Assembly (NCBI GenBank): GCA_949775045.1
Contig: OX459104.1
Coordinates: 10,711,655-10,775,654 of the forward strand
Length of the DNA stretch: 64,000 nt
Direction of reading: 5' to 3'
Source: Metridium senile
Lineage: Eukaryota > Cnidaria > Anthozoa > Actiniaria > Metridiidae
Position 1 is the first letter of the stretch; each line of letters starts with the position of its first letter. This document shows, piece by piece, positions 1 to 9,248 of the stretch. A model generated the notes under the pieces. It was given only the letters and a program-made list of their open reading frames with translations. It did not search any database and had not been told where the DNA came from. Position numbers and translations under genes: made by a program.

Positions 1-430
1 GTTCAGGTATCGGGTTCCCTGTGTGTCCAGTAACGCCTGGTTGTTTTGATCACAAGGCAAAGTGAACCCATGATTTAAACAGATCATGAACTTCGAAATT
101 TACTCACTCTTTTCGATTAAATTTATCTCTTTGAGCTGATTTTTTATTTACTACAACTAATAAATACAGCTTATAATTAATTTATGGTGACAAGAAAGTA
201 CGCCTTATAGAAAATACGGCTTTCGTAGGTGAGTGAAATCGAAAATCAATGGAGGTTATTAAGATCGTGTTTTAAAATGCCTGTCTGGATCAAAGTGTGT
301 CTGGATCGTAATAACTAATACTGAAAGTAGGTCATTGTAGGTCAATGTAGCTTATTCACGGTTATTTTATGTCATTTTAGCTCATTGTGCCTTTTAGTAA
401 CTACGAAACAAAGACACATTTCTGTTGAAA
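1..430. repeat. Right half of a foldback 5' flank of an off-window TPR-CHAT gene
   Basis: The first bases match the palindrome centre found upstream of gene A (from about 12959), and the sequence then follows the same arm to about 430. In genes A, B, D and E this arm lies distal to the gene on its 5' side. I infer that another TPR-CHAT gene, minus strand, ends its 5' flank here and lies left of the window. Confidence 0.75.
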
Positions 431-439
431 ATACTGGGT

Positions 440-775
440 TCTAGGTCTAAACTTGGTGTCAAACTTTGTCACTGTCTTACCTTAGTTCGTGTTGACGAGT
501 TCGTCTTTCCAATCGTTTAGTAACACACACTATCCCTTGTCTATCGATGAAACACACTTTCTAACTTTTAACGCCGTGTTTAACCGTCTAATCGATGGGA
601 TATCTAGCTTATGCAAAGTTTTGCTTCACGGAAAAACGAGTACGAAGCAAATTCCGGGGATTCCCGGATCGGAATACATCCCATTGTGTGTTGTGTACAA
701 CCGCTGTACAGAGACAGGCTCATCCCGAATACCGGAAGTATTGTGTATTTATAAGATTATTCAGGTTTGACGTTT
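440..775. repeat. Duplicon block beta, copy 1
   Basis: This block recurs at 13388-13750, 20885-21250, 46765-47110 and 53228-53600, always on the distal side of the foldback flank. It includes a short palindromic motif, tgtacaaccgctgtaca. Short reading frames across it differ between copies and carry indels, so I do not regard it as coding. I see no tRNA or other RNA fold in it. Confidence 0.7.
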
Positions 776-937
776 ATACAAAGCTAACCAGTCGAGATAG
801 TTGACCTATGCAAATGTAATATTACTACTACTGGCTTAGACTTACTAGCCTCTCCTACATGCAAAAATGAGTCATGTAAAATAAAAAAAATTGCATAATT
901 CTACGATTATCAAATTATATATATTTTATAACTTACA

Positions 938-1195
938 GCAGTTCTCAGTTACACGTGCACCGCTCGCATAAAATGCACCGCTATAAAACGTGAAGTTGGT
1001 GGACGTCAATAATCAAACTGTGGTTACAAGACGGATGGTGTTTTTACTTCAGTTGGGTTGCGAAACATGTCTGAATTCCTACAACAACATCTTCGTCGGA
1101 TTCAGACATGTTTCGCAGCCCGACTGAAGTAAAAGCACCATGGGTCTTAAACGTAAACACAGTTTGACTGAGTTTGACACGTGTGACTGAGAACC
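938..1195. mobile_element. Foldback MITE of about 260 bp
   Basis: The ends are inverted copies of GCRGTTCTCAGTYACACGTG (938-957 and about 1176-1195). An inner pair of arms, 1036-1075 and 1103-1142, makes a strong hairpin. No coding capacity. The target duplication is not clear. Confidence 0.6.
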
Positions 1196-1199
1196 GCTA

Positions 1200-1590
1200 T
1201 AATATTATTTTAAAAGATTTCAGTTGCTAAAATATTATTTAAAAAAATTGTGTAATCAAGAACAATTTCAAGGTGGGTGACTGCACGTTAACTCGAAAGG
1301 TATCTTAACTTTTTGTTATTCATGTTTAATTTGCAACCCCATTGGGGGGGAGGGGTTCATTGACCAGTCACATGATACATCTCCCCCTGGATCCACCCCT
1401 TGCAGTTTTACTATTGATCTTGACCGACTATCCCCTAGCTTTACATGTACACATAATGGAAATATTGTCATCAATTTCTCCCCATATTTTACCAAATACA
1501 TGCCTCCCCTCCCACTATTTATCTTAGACGTAATCGATAGCAAGACAAGAATAAGGTTCTTCATTACAGAGCAATAAATGAGCTATATTC
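1200..1590. other. Intergenic flank without a gene
   Basis: Non-coding flank. The part around 1320-1510 is homologous to 53920-54090 between loci F and G. The open frames across it are not conserved in that second copy. Confidence 0.55.
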
Positions 1591-1968
1591 ATCAAAATAT
1601 TAATAAATTACCAACAAACAGATTAGTAAGTACATATATGGATAAGGAATAACCAACTAATTGAATAAATAATAAACAAATGAATCAATAAAAAAATAAA
1701 AGAACTTATAAAACATATGAATATATAAACGAAAAGAAAATGAATAAATGAATAAATGAATTAGCAAATACATTGCAAATAAATTTGACTGAATAAAAAA
1801 TAAATGAGTAAACGATGAATGAATAAATATATACATAAATGAAATGCAGGGATACCCATTTTATCACTGTATAAATTTTATGCCAATAAAAAAAAACACT
1901 AATTAAATGAATGAATAAGTATTCAAAATTGTATAAATAAATGACCGCATGGATGAATAAATAAACAA

Positions 1969-2035
<67 letters not shown>

Positions 2036-2215
2036 AATAATAAATTAATGAATGAATGATTAAATGAACAAATAGATGAACAAATGAATGAATAAAGAAA
2101 TATATGAACGTATGAAGAAATAAGGAAATGAATCAATAACTAAATAAATTTATACATTTTTTAATAACTAAATAAACAAAAATAAATAAAAGATTTTTGA
2201 AAAGTATTTGCAACA
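1591..2215. repeat. AAAT/AATG simple-repeat tract
   Basis: Long low-complexity tract of aataaatg-type units, including a pure (AAAT)n run at about 1966-2037. Tracts of this kind precede block gamma in most intergenic regions of the window. The Phe/Ile/Leu/Tyr-rich frames on the minus strand are artefacts of the repeat. Confidence 0.9.
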
Positions 2216-3358
2216 AATAATTTGTGACATACACACATAAGTTGACGGTGCGCACACAACAATGCTAAGTTCATATTGGTTTTGAATAATGAGCCCATTG
2301 ACGTTTCAATTGCTCTATTTACTTTTTAAATTTCCACCTACTTTTAATATTATAAAAGTGATTAAAATAAGATTTTACCTAAAAATGTGTCTTTTACAAA
2401 TGATGCATTTAGCCGATTATTTTCTGAACCGAGAGGTAAATAGCAGCAGAACATGTTGGAAACAAATCTTTGCCAATACACGTGTTTAATTGCTTAACCT
2501 GACCCCGTTCTCATAACACCGACCTCGGCCATTGCCAAGATGCTTTATAAAATAGCAAACGGCATGAAACTACTTTATACAATAAAACTCGCCTTTTACA
2601 AATGATGCATATTTAACAATTATTCTCTTAACTGGAGGAGAATAGTGACAGAACATTCACTGAGATACCTAGCAGTGAGGTAAATATTTCTAGTACAGAT
2701 ACTCACCTCAAGTTCAGAGAATAATTATAATTTATTATGTAAACAATTTAAATATAATAATAGTTAATTATTGAGAAATGCTAAAATATTTCTACATTAG
2801 TTATCTGGGTAATTTTCTACTTGCTCTGTATAATAATTCTTCTTCATGTCATACTCATCCCAATTCAATAACTGTTATTAATTATCATCAGAGCCTATTT
2901 TCCCTTGTATATGTCCCTGCTGATGAATGCACCTTTAAGAAAACCTTCCTGCTTGCTAGATTGATTTGTTGTATAATGGAATGTTTTTATTCCTTTTTCT
3001 GGGTCACAAGATAAAATGCTTATTGACTGAGTTAGGTTGAGCTGGATGGAAATAGATTTGGCTCTTGGTTGTTTGCAATATATTTCTATGTTCTATGTAC
3101 ACCCTTTCCACTTATTCAATAAGTACATATAATACTAAATATTCATTCAATAATATTGCTAAAGAATATATCACAATGATTATCCCTATTACTGTTATCA
3201 TAATCATTCCAATGACTGTTTGTTAATATGATTAGTTAATAAGTAAATAAGTAAGTATTGAAAACCATTGGAGTAAAGATTGAATAGTTACCCTTTTGAA
3301 TATGACTATCATAAGATTACTGTTATCATTAAAATTACCCTCACCATTGCTAATATCA
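2216..3358. repeat. Duplicon block gamma plus type-1 downstream flank
   Basis: Begins with the conserved gamma motif acacacataagttgacggtg (near 2231). The stretch to about 3350 is collinear with 47845-48900 between loci E and F. It contains no long conserved frame. Part of it, near 3015-3060, resembles the end of the hairpin element at 25724. Confidence 0.7.
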
Positions 3359-3360
3359 TT

Positions 3361-3423
<63 letters not shown>
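3359..3423. repeat. (TAAG)n microsatellite
   Basis: About 16 uninterrupted units. Larger homologous arrays lie at 49193-49330 and 51915-52000, in the equivalent position of other duplicon copies. Confidence 0.95.
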
Positions 3424-3475
3424 TTATTAATAAAAACCTCTTAGAGTAAAGATTGAATAATTACCATTTTGAATA

Positions 3476-3601
3476 TGAGCGAGTTAGTTGTGATTTTTTT
3501 GACGATCTCTAGGCGTCTGTTATGATAACGGCCGGTGTGTTTCAAATGAACCACGTGATCTCAATGCTGTACCACGTGGACAAGTTTTTTACATCATGTG
3601 A
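3476..3601 (+). repeat. Left terminal inverted repeat of the two-gene transposon
   Basis: Pairs with 8617-8742 over 126 bases with four mismatches. It contains two CACGTG-like palindromes (ccacgtg and cacgtgg), and it ends 76 bases before the accessory start codon, so it probably also holds that gene's promoter. Confidence 0.9.
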
Positions 3602-3677
3602 CTGCTGCGTATCTGAACGCGCGAAATCACACGAAAAGTTTCTAGCTACCTAGTGTATACTAGTACTGGTTTACATC

Positions 3678-5339
3678 ATGGCATTTTACCAGCTGAAAGT
3701 TAAATATGATGTGGACAAATACGGTGCAGTTTTTATTTCTGGAGATGAAGCTCTACGATTTTCTAAAGATATGCTCTATGAGAAAATTCGTTCTGTTACA
3801 AGCAGATTCAACCATGTGAAAGAACTAAAGGTCAAGTACTTGGATGACGAGAAAACCTTCGTAAATCTTCCATCTGATGAGTTTGCATTAAGCGAACTGT
3901 TTAGATGTGCCGTACTAGTTGAGAACGCAGATTTCAAAAGAATTACTATCTTGATTGAAGAGTCATTTTCACCTGTCCAAGGTCCGTTAGCTGATAATGA
4001 AAGCGATGCGACGAATTTGCCGAGAAAGAGGACAAGCGACCCTAAAAGTGCATTTAGTCCAACAAGTGGACCAAGCGCAGTCAAAAAGGAACATTGCATG
4101 CAAAACGTTAGCCGCAGAAGTCTTGATTTTCAGAGCCTACCATGCGTTACTAGTTCTCATGTCGTCGTTGGCCGGCCAGATACACGACCACTTTTTAAAT
4201 CTCCTCTTGAAAAGTTCCTTCAAAGTCAAAGGGAAAGGCTGTCCAGTCTTACAGTAAAAGAAAAAGAAATTTCACATTCCATCGCCAATTATCCTAAACC
4301 GAAAGCGAATGTTTCTCGAGGTTCAGATGGCGCGGGTCCAACTTGTAGTAATTGTCATCGTCAAGAAGGGCACAACAGATTGAATTGCCCGTACAACAAG
4401 TGTGATACGGTCTTTCACTGTATAGCAATCAATAAACACCCAGAGGAAAAGTCTAACTTGAAAGAGTACGAAAAGCAGCGACAAGATGTCCTCAAGGAAA
4501 TTTCTAGAATACAACAGGACATCGATGTCAAAGAAAAAGCGGCAAAATCCATACAAGAACGTTTTGTAAATAAGGTGCGACATCGACTCATTGAAAGCAT
4601 ACCTGAACGATACCTAGATGTCGGAAAAGACGGGAACACTGTAGAGAACTGGTTCCAACTTAATCGCGACGCAAAAAAACTTGAAATTAAGCTAAAAGGG
4701 AAACTGCCTCCGCCAGATTTAAACTTGAAAGAACTTCTCGATGATGACTCGAGTACTGCTTCAAACAGTCTCTATTCTGTACCCCCGGGGGGGGTACTCC
4801 CATATATTTACTATACGGGGATGATCCGCTGAACAGGGTATGGTTTTTCGAGCTTTCTGTCATAAACAGGGTATGGGTTTTTGAGTTTTCTGTCATGAAC
4901 AGGGTATATTTTTACCCCATTTCCCAATTTCCTTAGTTTTTTTTGTCATATTCAGGTATATTAATTAGGTATACGATGAGCAGCGCGGTCTTTCGTCTTT
5001 CGTGAAATTCAGTACGTTTTCGCGGCATAAACAGGGTCCTAAACTGTCATAAACATGGTCCCAATTTGATCCCTTGTCATAAACAGGGTATACGAATTTG
5101 TTTTTTTCTGTCATAAACAGGGTCACCGTTTTAGGATCCCAGCGGAACACCCCTACCCAAATCCTAGCGGAGTACCCCCCCCCCCCCCCCCCGGGTCTGT
5201 ACCTGGTAAAACAGCTGTAAGAAACCCATACAAGAAATTATGGGTGGATAGAGGAGTAGCGTGGCCTACAAGTCCTACAACCATGAATGACGATAGTCTA
5301 CTCGCTATTGGAATACAGCGAAGTCTCAATGCGTCTTAA
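3678..5339 (+). CDS. Transposon accessory protein, PB1-like + zinc finger + coiled coil (split by a MITE)
   Basis: The frame opens at an ATG at 3678 and is interrupted after codon 368. Residues 1-95 look like a PB1/ubiquitin-like fold: the stretch with KVKYLDDEKTFVNLPSDEF at about 51-69 resembles the acidic PB1 signature. This is my reading, not a search result. Residues 100-220 are polar and basic. Residues 223-248 carry a zinc-binding pattern C223-x2-C226, H232, C237, C242, H247, C248. Residues 256-295 are heptad-like and probably a coiled coil. A 412-bp MITE (4784-5195) lies inside the gene. On its far side the same frame resumes for about 45 codons and stops with TAA at 5337-5339, so the undisturbed protein would be about 413 residues. 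As it stands, translation runs into the MITE and stops at 4832 (384 residues). The zinc and coiled-coil parts remain intact. Tc1-type elements normally carry only a transposase, so this partner is unusual. Confidence 0.75.
4784..5195. mobile_element. 412-bp MITE with 8-bp target duplication inside the accessory gene
   Basis: Flanked by direct copies of tctgtacc (4776-4783 and 5196-5203). The termini are inverted copies of CCCGGGGGG followed by TACTCC. The interior repeats a motif of the form tcataaacagggt several times. An 8-bp duplication is typical of hAT-group elements. The G/C runs at the two ends differ in length. Confidence 0.88.
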
Positions 5340-5410
5340 GATGTATATAGACATTCAGACCTGTCCACAAACCACTTCATCAACCTCTGTTAATTCATAG
5401 CAATTTATCT

Positions 5411-6742
5411 ACAGTCAAACCATTTCATGCGTTCCTATCTAGGTTAGAACATTCAATTTGTTTATCAAAATTTGATTTCTAATTTGGTTTGAAATTTGCA
5501 TAAATGAATCGATTCTTATAGTTTCAAAAACCGCCTCAAATCAAAACATTACTTTCAATGTCTTTTTGCACAACAGAAACTTGCTAAACCTAGTCGGCTT
5601 GCAGAAATATTGTATATAATATATACTTACTAAAGTATTCTATTACAATACCAGTATTATTATCAGTTATTGAACGCAGATCGTGATTTCGGGAACATGA
5701 ATAATCGGTTGATGGTTGACACGGCGGGCGCAAACGACCTAAAAAGCATTCATGATGAAATTTCTAATTTGCATCAAATATCACTCCACTTCTGCTAAGG
5801 ACTATAAAACTGAAAACCGTTTTTAATTTGGGCGATGGAAACTTGAGCTATGGCGATTTTAACATCCAGAATTTTTCCCGCGAAAATTTTGCGGGAAAAA
5901 AACTTAATAAAACCTTTGGAAAAACATTTCGCTTGGTACATTTTTTTCATTTCGAAACATTTCTCTCTAATTTTAATGCGAATGAAATGATATAAGAACA
6001 CTGGAAAATCGTATGATTTTAGAAATTTGATTTTTGCAGTTAGAGGGCTATAAATTGATGTTGAAAAATTGAGTAAATCCCTGCTACGTCATTATGACGT
6101 CACAAATATCTTTAAAGATATGTTATGCAGCCCTTTTCTGGGATATCGATGATTTTATCAGCTATATCTACTAAAAATCGACTATTGAATGGGATTATGT
6201 TAGAATTTCTGTTACTGATTATAAATAATGATATTTTATTATTTTCTGTGACGTCATATTAGATGACGTCATCAAAATCATAAAATCCCTCATATCACCA
6301 GTTCCAGTTACAAAAAATTGATGAAAATTTCGGTAACGTGTTTTACATCTTACTGGCTTATAAAATTCATCCTTAAATCGTATCTAGCGGTAGAATTGAT
6401 TTTTTTCGACTACTGTAACATTTTATTATGACGTCATAATGACGAGAAAACATTCAAATAATTTGTCAAAAATTTTCGCTACCTCCATATTACAATCACT
6501 GAAAATTTCAGAACACAAAGACGAAAATTTATTAAAATATTCGTAAATAACGGAAAATTGTGACATTTTAGCGTGCCTTTTTTGGGGCCGTTTGTGCCCG
6601 GCGTGTGAAGTGTACAAGAAATGAAATTTACAAGTTTTGATTCACTTATGCAAATCTATTAAATAGAATTTATAATTAAATTCCAAGAAATAAATAGAAT
6701 TTTCTAGCATTAATAGGAACGCATCTGCTAGTTTGGCTGTAT
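5411..6742. mobile_element. Nested non-autonomous element in the transposon interior
   Basis: The ends 5411-5530 and 6615-6742 are imperfect inverted repeats (ACAGYCAAAC at the tips, then a shared atgcgttcctat). A partial copy of its right half lies at 21340-21535. No open frame. It contains a further inserted element at 5720-6605. Confidence 0.55.
5720..6605. mobile_element. Inner MITE-like element with several TGACGTCA palindromes
   Basis: The ends pair as cacggcgggcgcaaacgacc against cacgccgggcacaaacggcc (three mismatches in 20). The homologous sequence at 21340-21535 lacks this segment, which supports insertion. Three sites inside read tgacgtca or its close variants. Confidence 0.55.
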
Positions 6743-6745
6743 ATA

Positions 6746-7468
6746 GTTCATATCGTAACCCCTATAGTATTAAAAAAGGGTTAGGCTAGTACTCTTCTGT
6801 TGTGTTAGCTTCTATAGCTATTTTGGGCTTGTGTTTATAAGTTAGATTTCTGTTATAAACTGACATCTATTATTATATTTTCCATAATTCCTATGCATGC
6901 AGGGTATTGGTGTTAGCTCTGATTGTCTGTCAAAACAATTAAAAGTTGTTTTTCACCTGATTCCAGAGATTTGAGTGTAAAATCGAGCCTCTGTGAACAT
7001 AGTTAAATTGCGTTTTTTATTTTGTTATGCTTCGATTTAAAAACAAAAAGTCACAGGCTTTTAAATCACAAAGAATCAGTAACTGTCACTTCCTTTATTG
7101 TCACTTTTATTTGTTTAAAATATTTTTAAGACAAGCATGTATACTAGTAAATACTGTCGTTAACTTAACTGATTGAAGTTTGTAATAAACTTGCACAATA
7201 AAGATTTGTTATATTAAACCAATCAAACTGAATTGTTCCCACGACTACACGGAGTGAAATCTACATGGCCTGTCAATTGCAAGCCGCCGTCAGTAGACCC
7301 CGCGCGTTTCATACAATAGTATAAAGTAGTGATTTTATCTTGTTTTCATGTATCGATTATATTATATTGTTATTATTAGTATATGTGTACATTTTTTTAA
7401 TCCAAAATAAGAAATCGTCTCACAAATACTCTGAAATTTCTCTCACGGACTGACGCAACAAAAACTGC
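6746..7468. other. Non-coding spacer between the two transposon genes
   Basis: AT-rich sequence downstream of both convergent genes. I recognise no gene, RNA or repeat in it. Confidence 0.5.
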
Positions 7469-8551
7469 CTAAACATTGATATATTGAGCGTGTTTTATAA
7501 ATCCAACACAGTCGTCCACAGTTATTTCTTCTAGACATGCATAGATGCCATCATGGACACTTCTTGCGAATACTTCTCTGATTTCCTCTCTAACAGCAAT
7601 TTTTTTTAGTTTGTTGAATGCTAATTCAATTGGGTTGAGTTCAGGGCTGTATGTCGGTAAGTAAACAACTTCAACTCCGATACTATCTAACCACTCTCCA
7701 AGTGCGTAACCTGCTTCGTTGTGGTGGATTGGACAGTTATCTAGTATCACATGGTCACCATACTGCAGAATTGGCTCGCCATTAGGCATCAAGTTATTAC
7801 TTGCCTCCCCGAAGAAGTTTAAAAATGTCATTGCGTCTGACGCACCATTTTCAGTGTTTGCGTACAAGAGCCCCTCCATTCCAATAAGCATATTCAACGT
7901 TATATTTGGCGAGGTTAGGAATTTTCCAATCTCCACACAGGTAGTATTTACAGGTGAATGTCCATAATTCGGTTTACCGACTCCACTATGCAGAGCAAAA
8001 CCTGATTCGTCAAAAAACTTCAGCTTATAAGGGTCGACACCGTGAATATAATTCAAGAAGTCTTGACAGTAGTCAACATTGTCAAGGTGAAATTTCTCAC
8101 ATTTAAAACTTGCCATTCTTTTAAATGTCCATTTTTCTCCATTCAGCCTTGATTGAACTGCGCGACCGATCGCAGAAACCGATGTCCCGGAAGGTATGTT
8201 GCAATGAACGTCTACAGCTTCAAGGATCTTAGAATAAGGCATTGATGGCTTTGCGCTCTTTAAGGCTTCGATAAATTCTAGATCCTGGTTCTGAAGATGG
8301 GGAGGATTGTTGCAACCTCTACGTTGTGGCGAAATCGAACCTTCTTTACAACATTTCTTCCAGAGTTTCGATACAAAAGACTGACTCAATTTGAAGTGAT
8401 TGCCAACTGCACTCATAGAACCTGGAAAATACCCTGTTAGCAAATCGCCGCCATTTGCCACAATGTGATCAATAATTAGACAGCGTAAAGAATTGTCAAC
8501 AGCTTGACCTGAAACTAGAGTTCTTCCTTTTTTAGACACAAAACAACTCAT
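7469..8551 (-). CDS. DD37E transposase (IS630/Tc1-mariner superfamily)
   Basis: A 360-residue protein with an ATG start, about the usual length for this superfamily. Residues 20-80 form a helix-turn-helix (GNHFKLSQSFVSKLWKK is the recognition-helix region). A second DNA-binding segment lies at about 95-135 (paired-like). The catalytic DDE_3-type domain follows, with D181 in KFFDESGF, D271 in VILDNCPIHH and E309 in SPELNPIE. The spacing D271-E309 is 37 residues. The enzyme would cut and paste the element in the nucleus by binding the TIRs. The frame is intact, and the start codon lies about 65 bases inside the right TIR. I see no lesion, so it may be functional. Confidence 0.9.
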   Translation of the reverse strand: MSCFVSKKGRTLVSGQAVDNSLRCLIIDHIVANGGDLLTGYFPGSMSAVGNHFKLSQSFVSKLWKKCCKEGSISPQRRGCNNPPHLQNQDLEFIEALKSAKPSMPYSKILEAVDVHCNIPSGTSVSAIGRAVQSRLNGEKWTFKRMASFKCEKFHLDNVDYCQDFLNYIHGVDPYKLKFFDESGFALHSGVGKPNYGHSPVNTTCVEIGKFLTSPNITLNMLIGMEGLLYANTENGASDAMTFLNFFGEASNNLMPNGEPILQYGDHVILDNCPIHHNEAGYALGEWLDSIGVEVVYLPTYSPELNPIELAFNKLKKIAVREEIREVFARSVHDGIYACLEEITVDDCVGFIKHAQYINV

Positions 8552-8616
8552 TTGGATTCAGTTTCGCTCTATGTAGCGGATGTTTATAAACAGTGTCCAT
8601 CGACCAAGCAAACCGA

Positions 8617-8742
8617 TCACATGATGTAAAAAACTTGTCCACGTGGTACAGCATTGAGATCACGTGGTTGATTTGAGACATACCGTCCGTTATCATAACA
8701 GACGCCTAGAGATCGTCAAAAAAATCACAACTAACTCGCTCA
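8617..8742 (-). repeat. Right terminal inverted repeat of the two-gene transposon
   Basis: Inverted partner of 3476-3601. It directly precedes the transposase gene and probably carries its promoter. Confidence 0.9.
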
Positions 8743-9248
8743 ACTGGGAAGAGTAGTATCACCATTGTTAAAATGATTATTTAGTACACAAAGTAGGTAA
8801 GTAGGAAAGTATAAAGTAAGTAAAATAATTATGATTTATAAGATAACTGTTATTATAATCATCAACATCACCATCAATTAATTTTTGATAATATTTTTAT
8901 CATCATAATCATTATCATCACAATTAATAATATAATATTATCATCCTTATTGATCACAGTAACCTTTATTCACAGCCAGCAATAAAATTGTATTTGTGAA
9001 AGAAATAAAACAAAAATGCTTGAAATTATAAATTCTGTGCTTCTTAAACTTATCCTTTCATATCAACCTAATTTATTGATATTTTATGGTTTTTAACAAA
9101 CCCATATATCACGTAGTTTAAAAATAAACATCAATAAGGTAACATAAAAGTACGTTCTATTGTACAATTTCAAGTATTTTCTATTTTTTGCCATCCATCA
9201 TGGTTAGGCTGCCTGTACACTATTATTATAATAAGAATTATTTTGATC
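8743..9248. other. Type-1 3' flank of gene A
   Basis: Collinear with 52255-52863 (flank of fragment F), including the shared run of atcaccattgttaaaatg and the later tgcttgaaattataaattc. Non-coding. Confidence 0.7.

Larger units (their letters stand above)
3476..8742. mobile_element. Two-gene IS630/Tc1-type DNA transposon with 126-bp TIRs
   Basis: The ends 3476-3601 and 8617-8742 are 126-bp inverted repeats with four mismatches, beginning TGAGCGAGTTAGTTGTGA. Between them are two convergent genes: an accessory protein gene on the plus strand (3678 onward) and a DD37E transposase on the minus strand (7469-8551). The middle 2.1 kb is non-coding and holds nested elements. Flanking DNA on both sides belongs to the type-1 duplicon flank also seen at 51.9-52.8 kb, so the element clearly interrupts that flank. 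I could not find a target duplication: the left neighbour ends in ata and the right begins with act, and some target sequence seems to be missing. The near-identical TIRs suggest fairly recent activity. Confidence 0.88.

Noticed and set aside
489..804. Small gene in block beta (93 and 69 codon frames)
   Set aside because: The other four copies of the block carry indels and stops in these frames.
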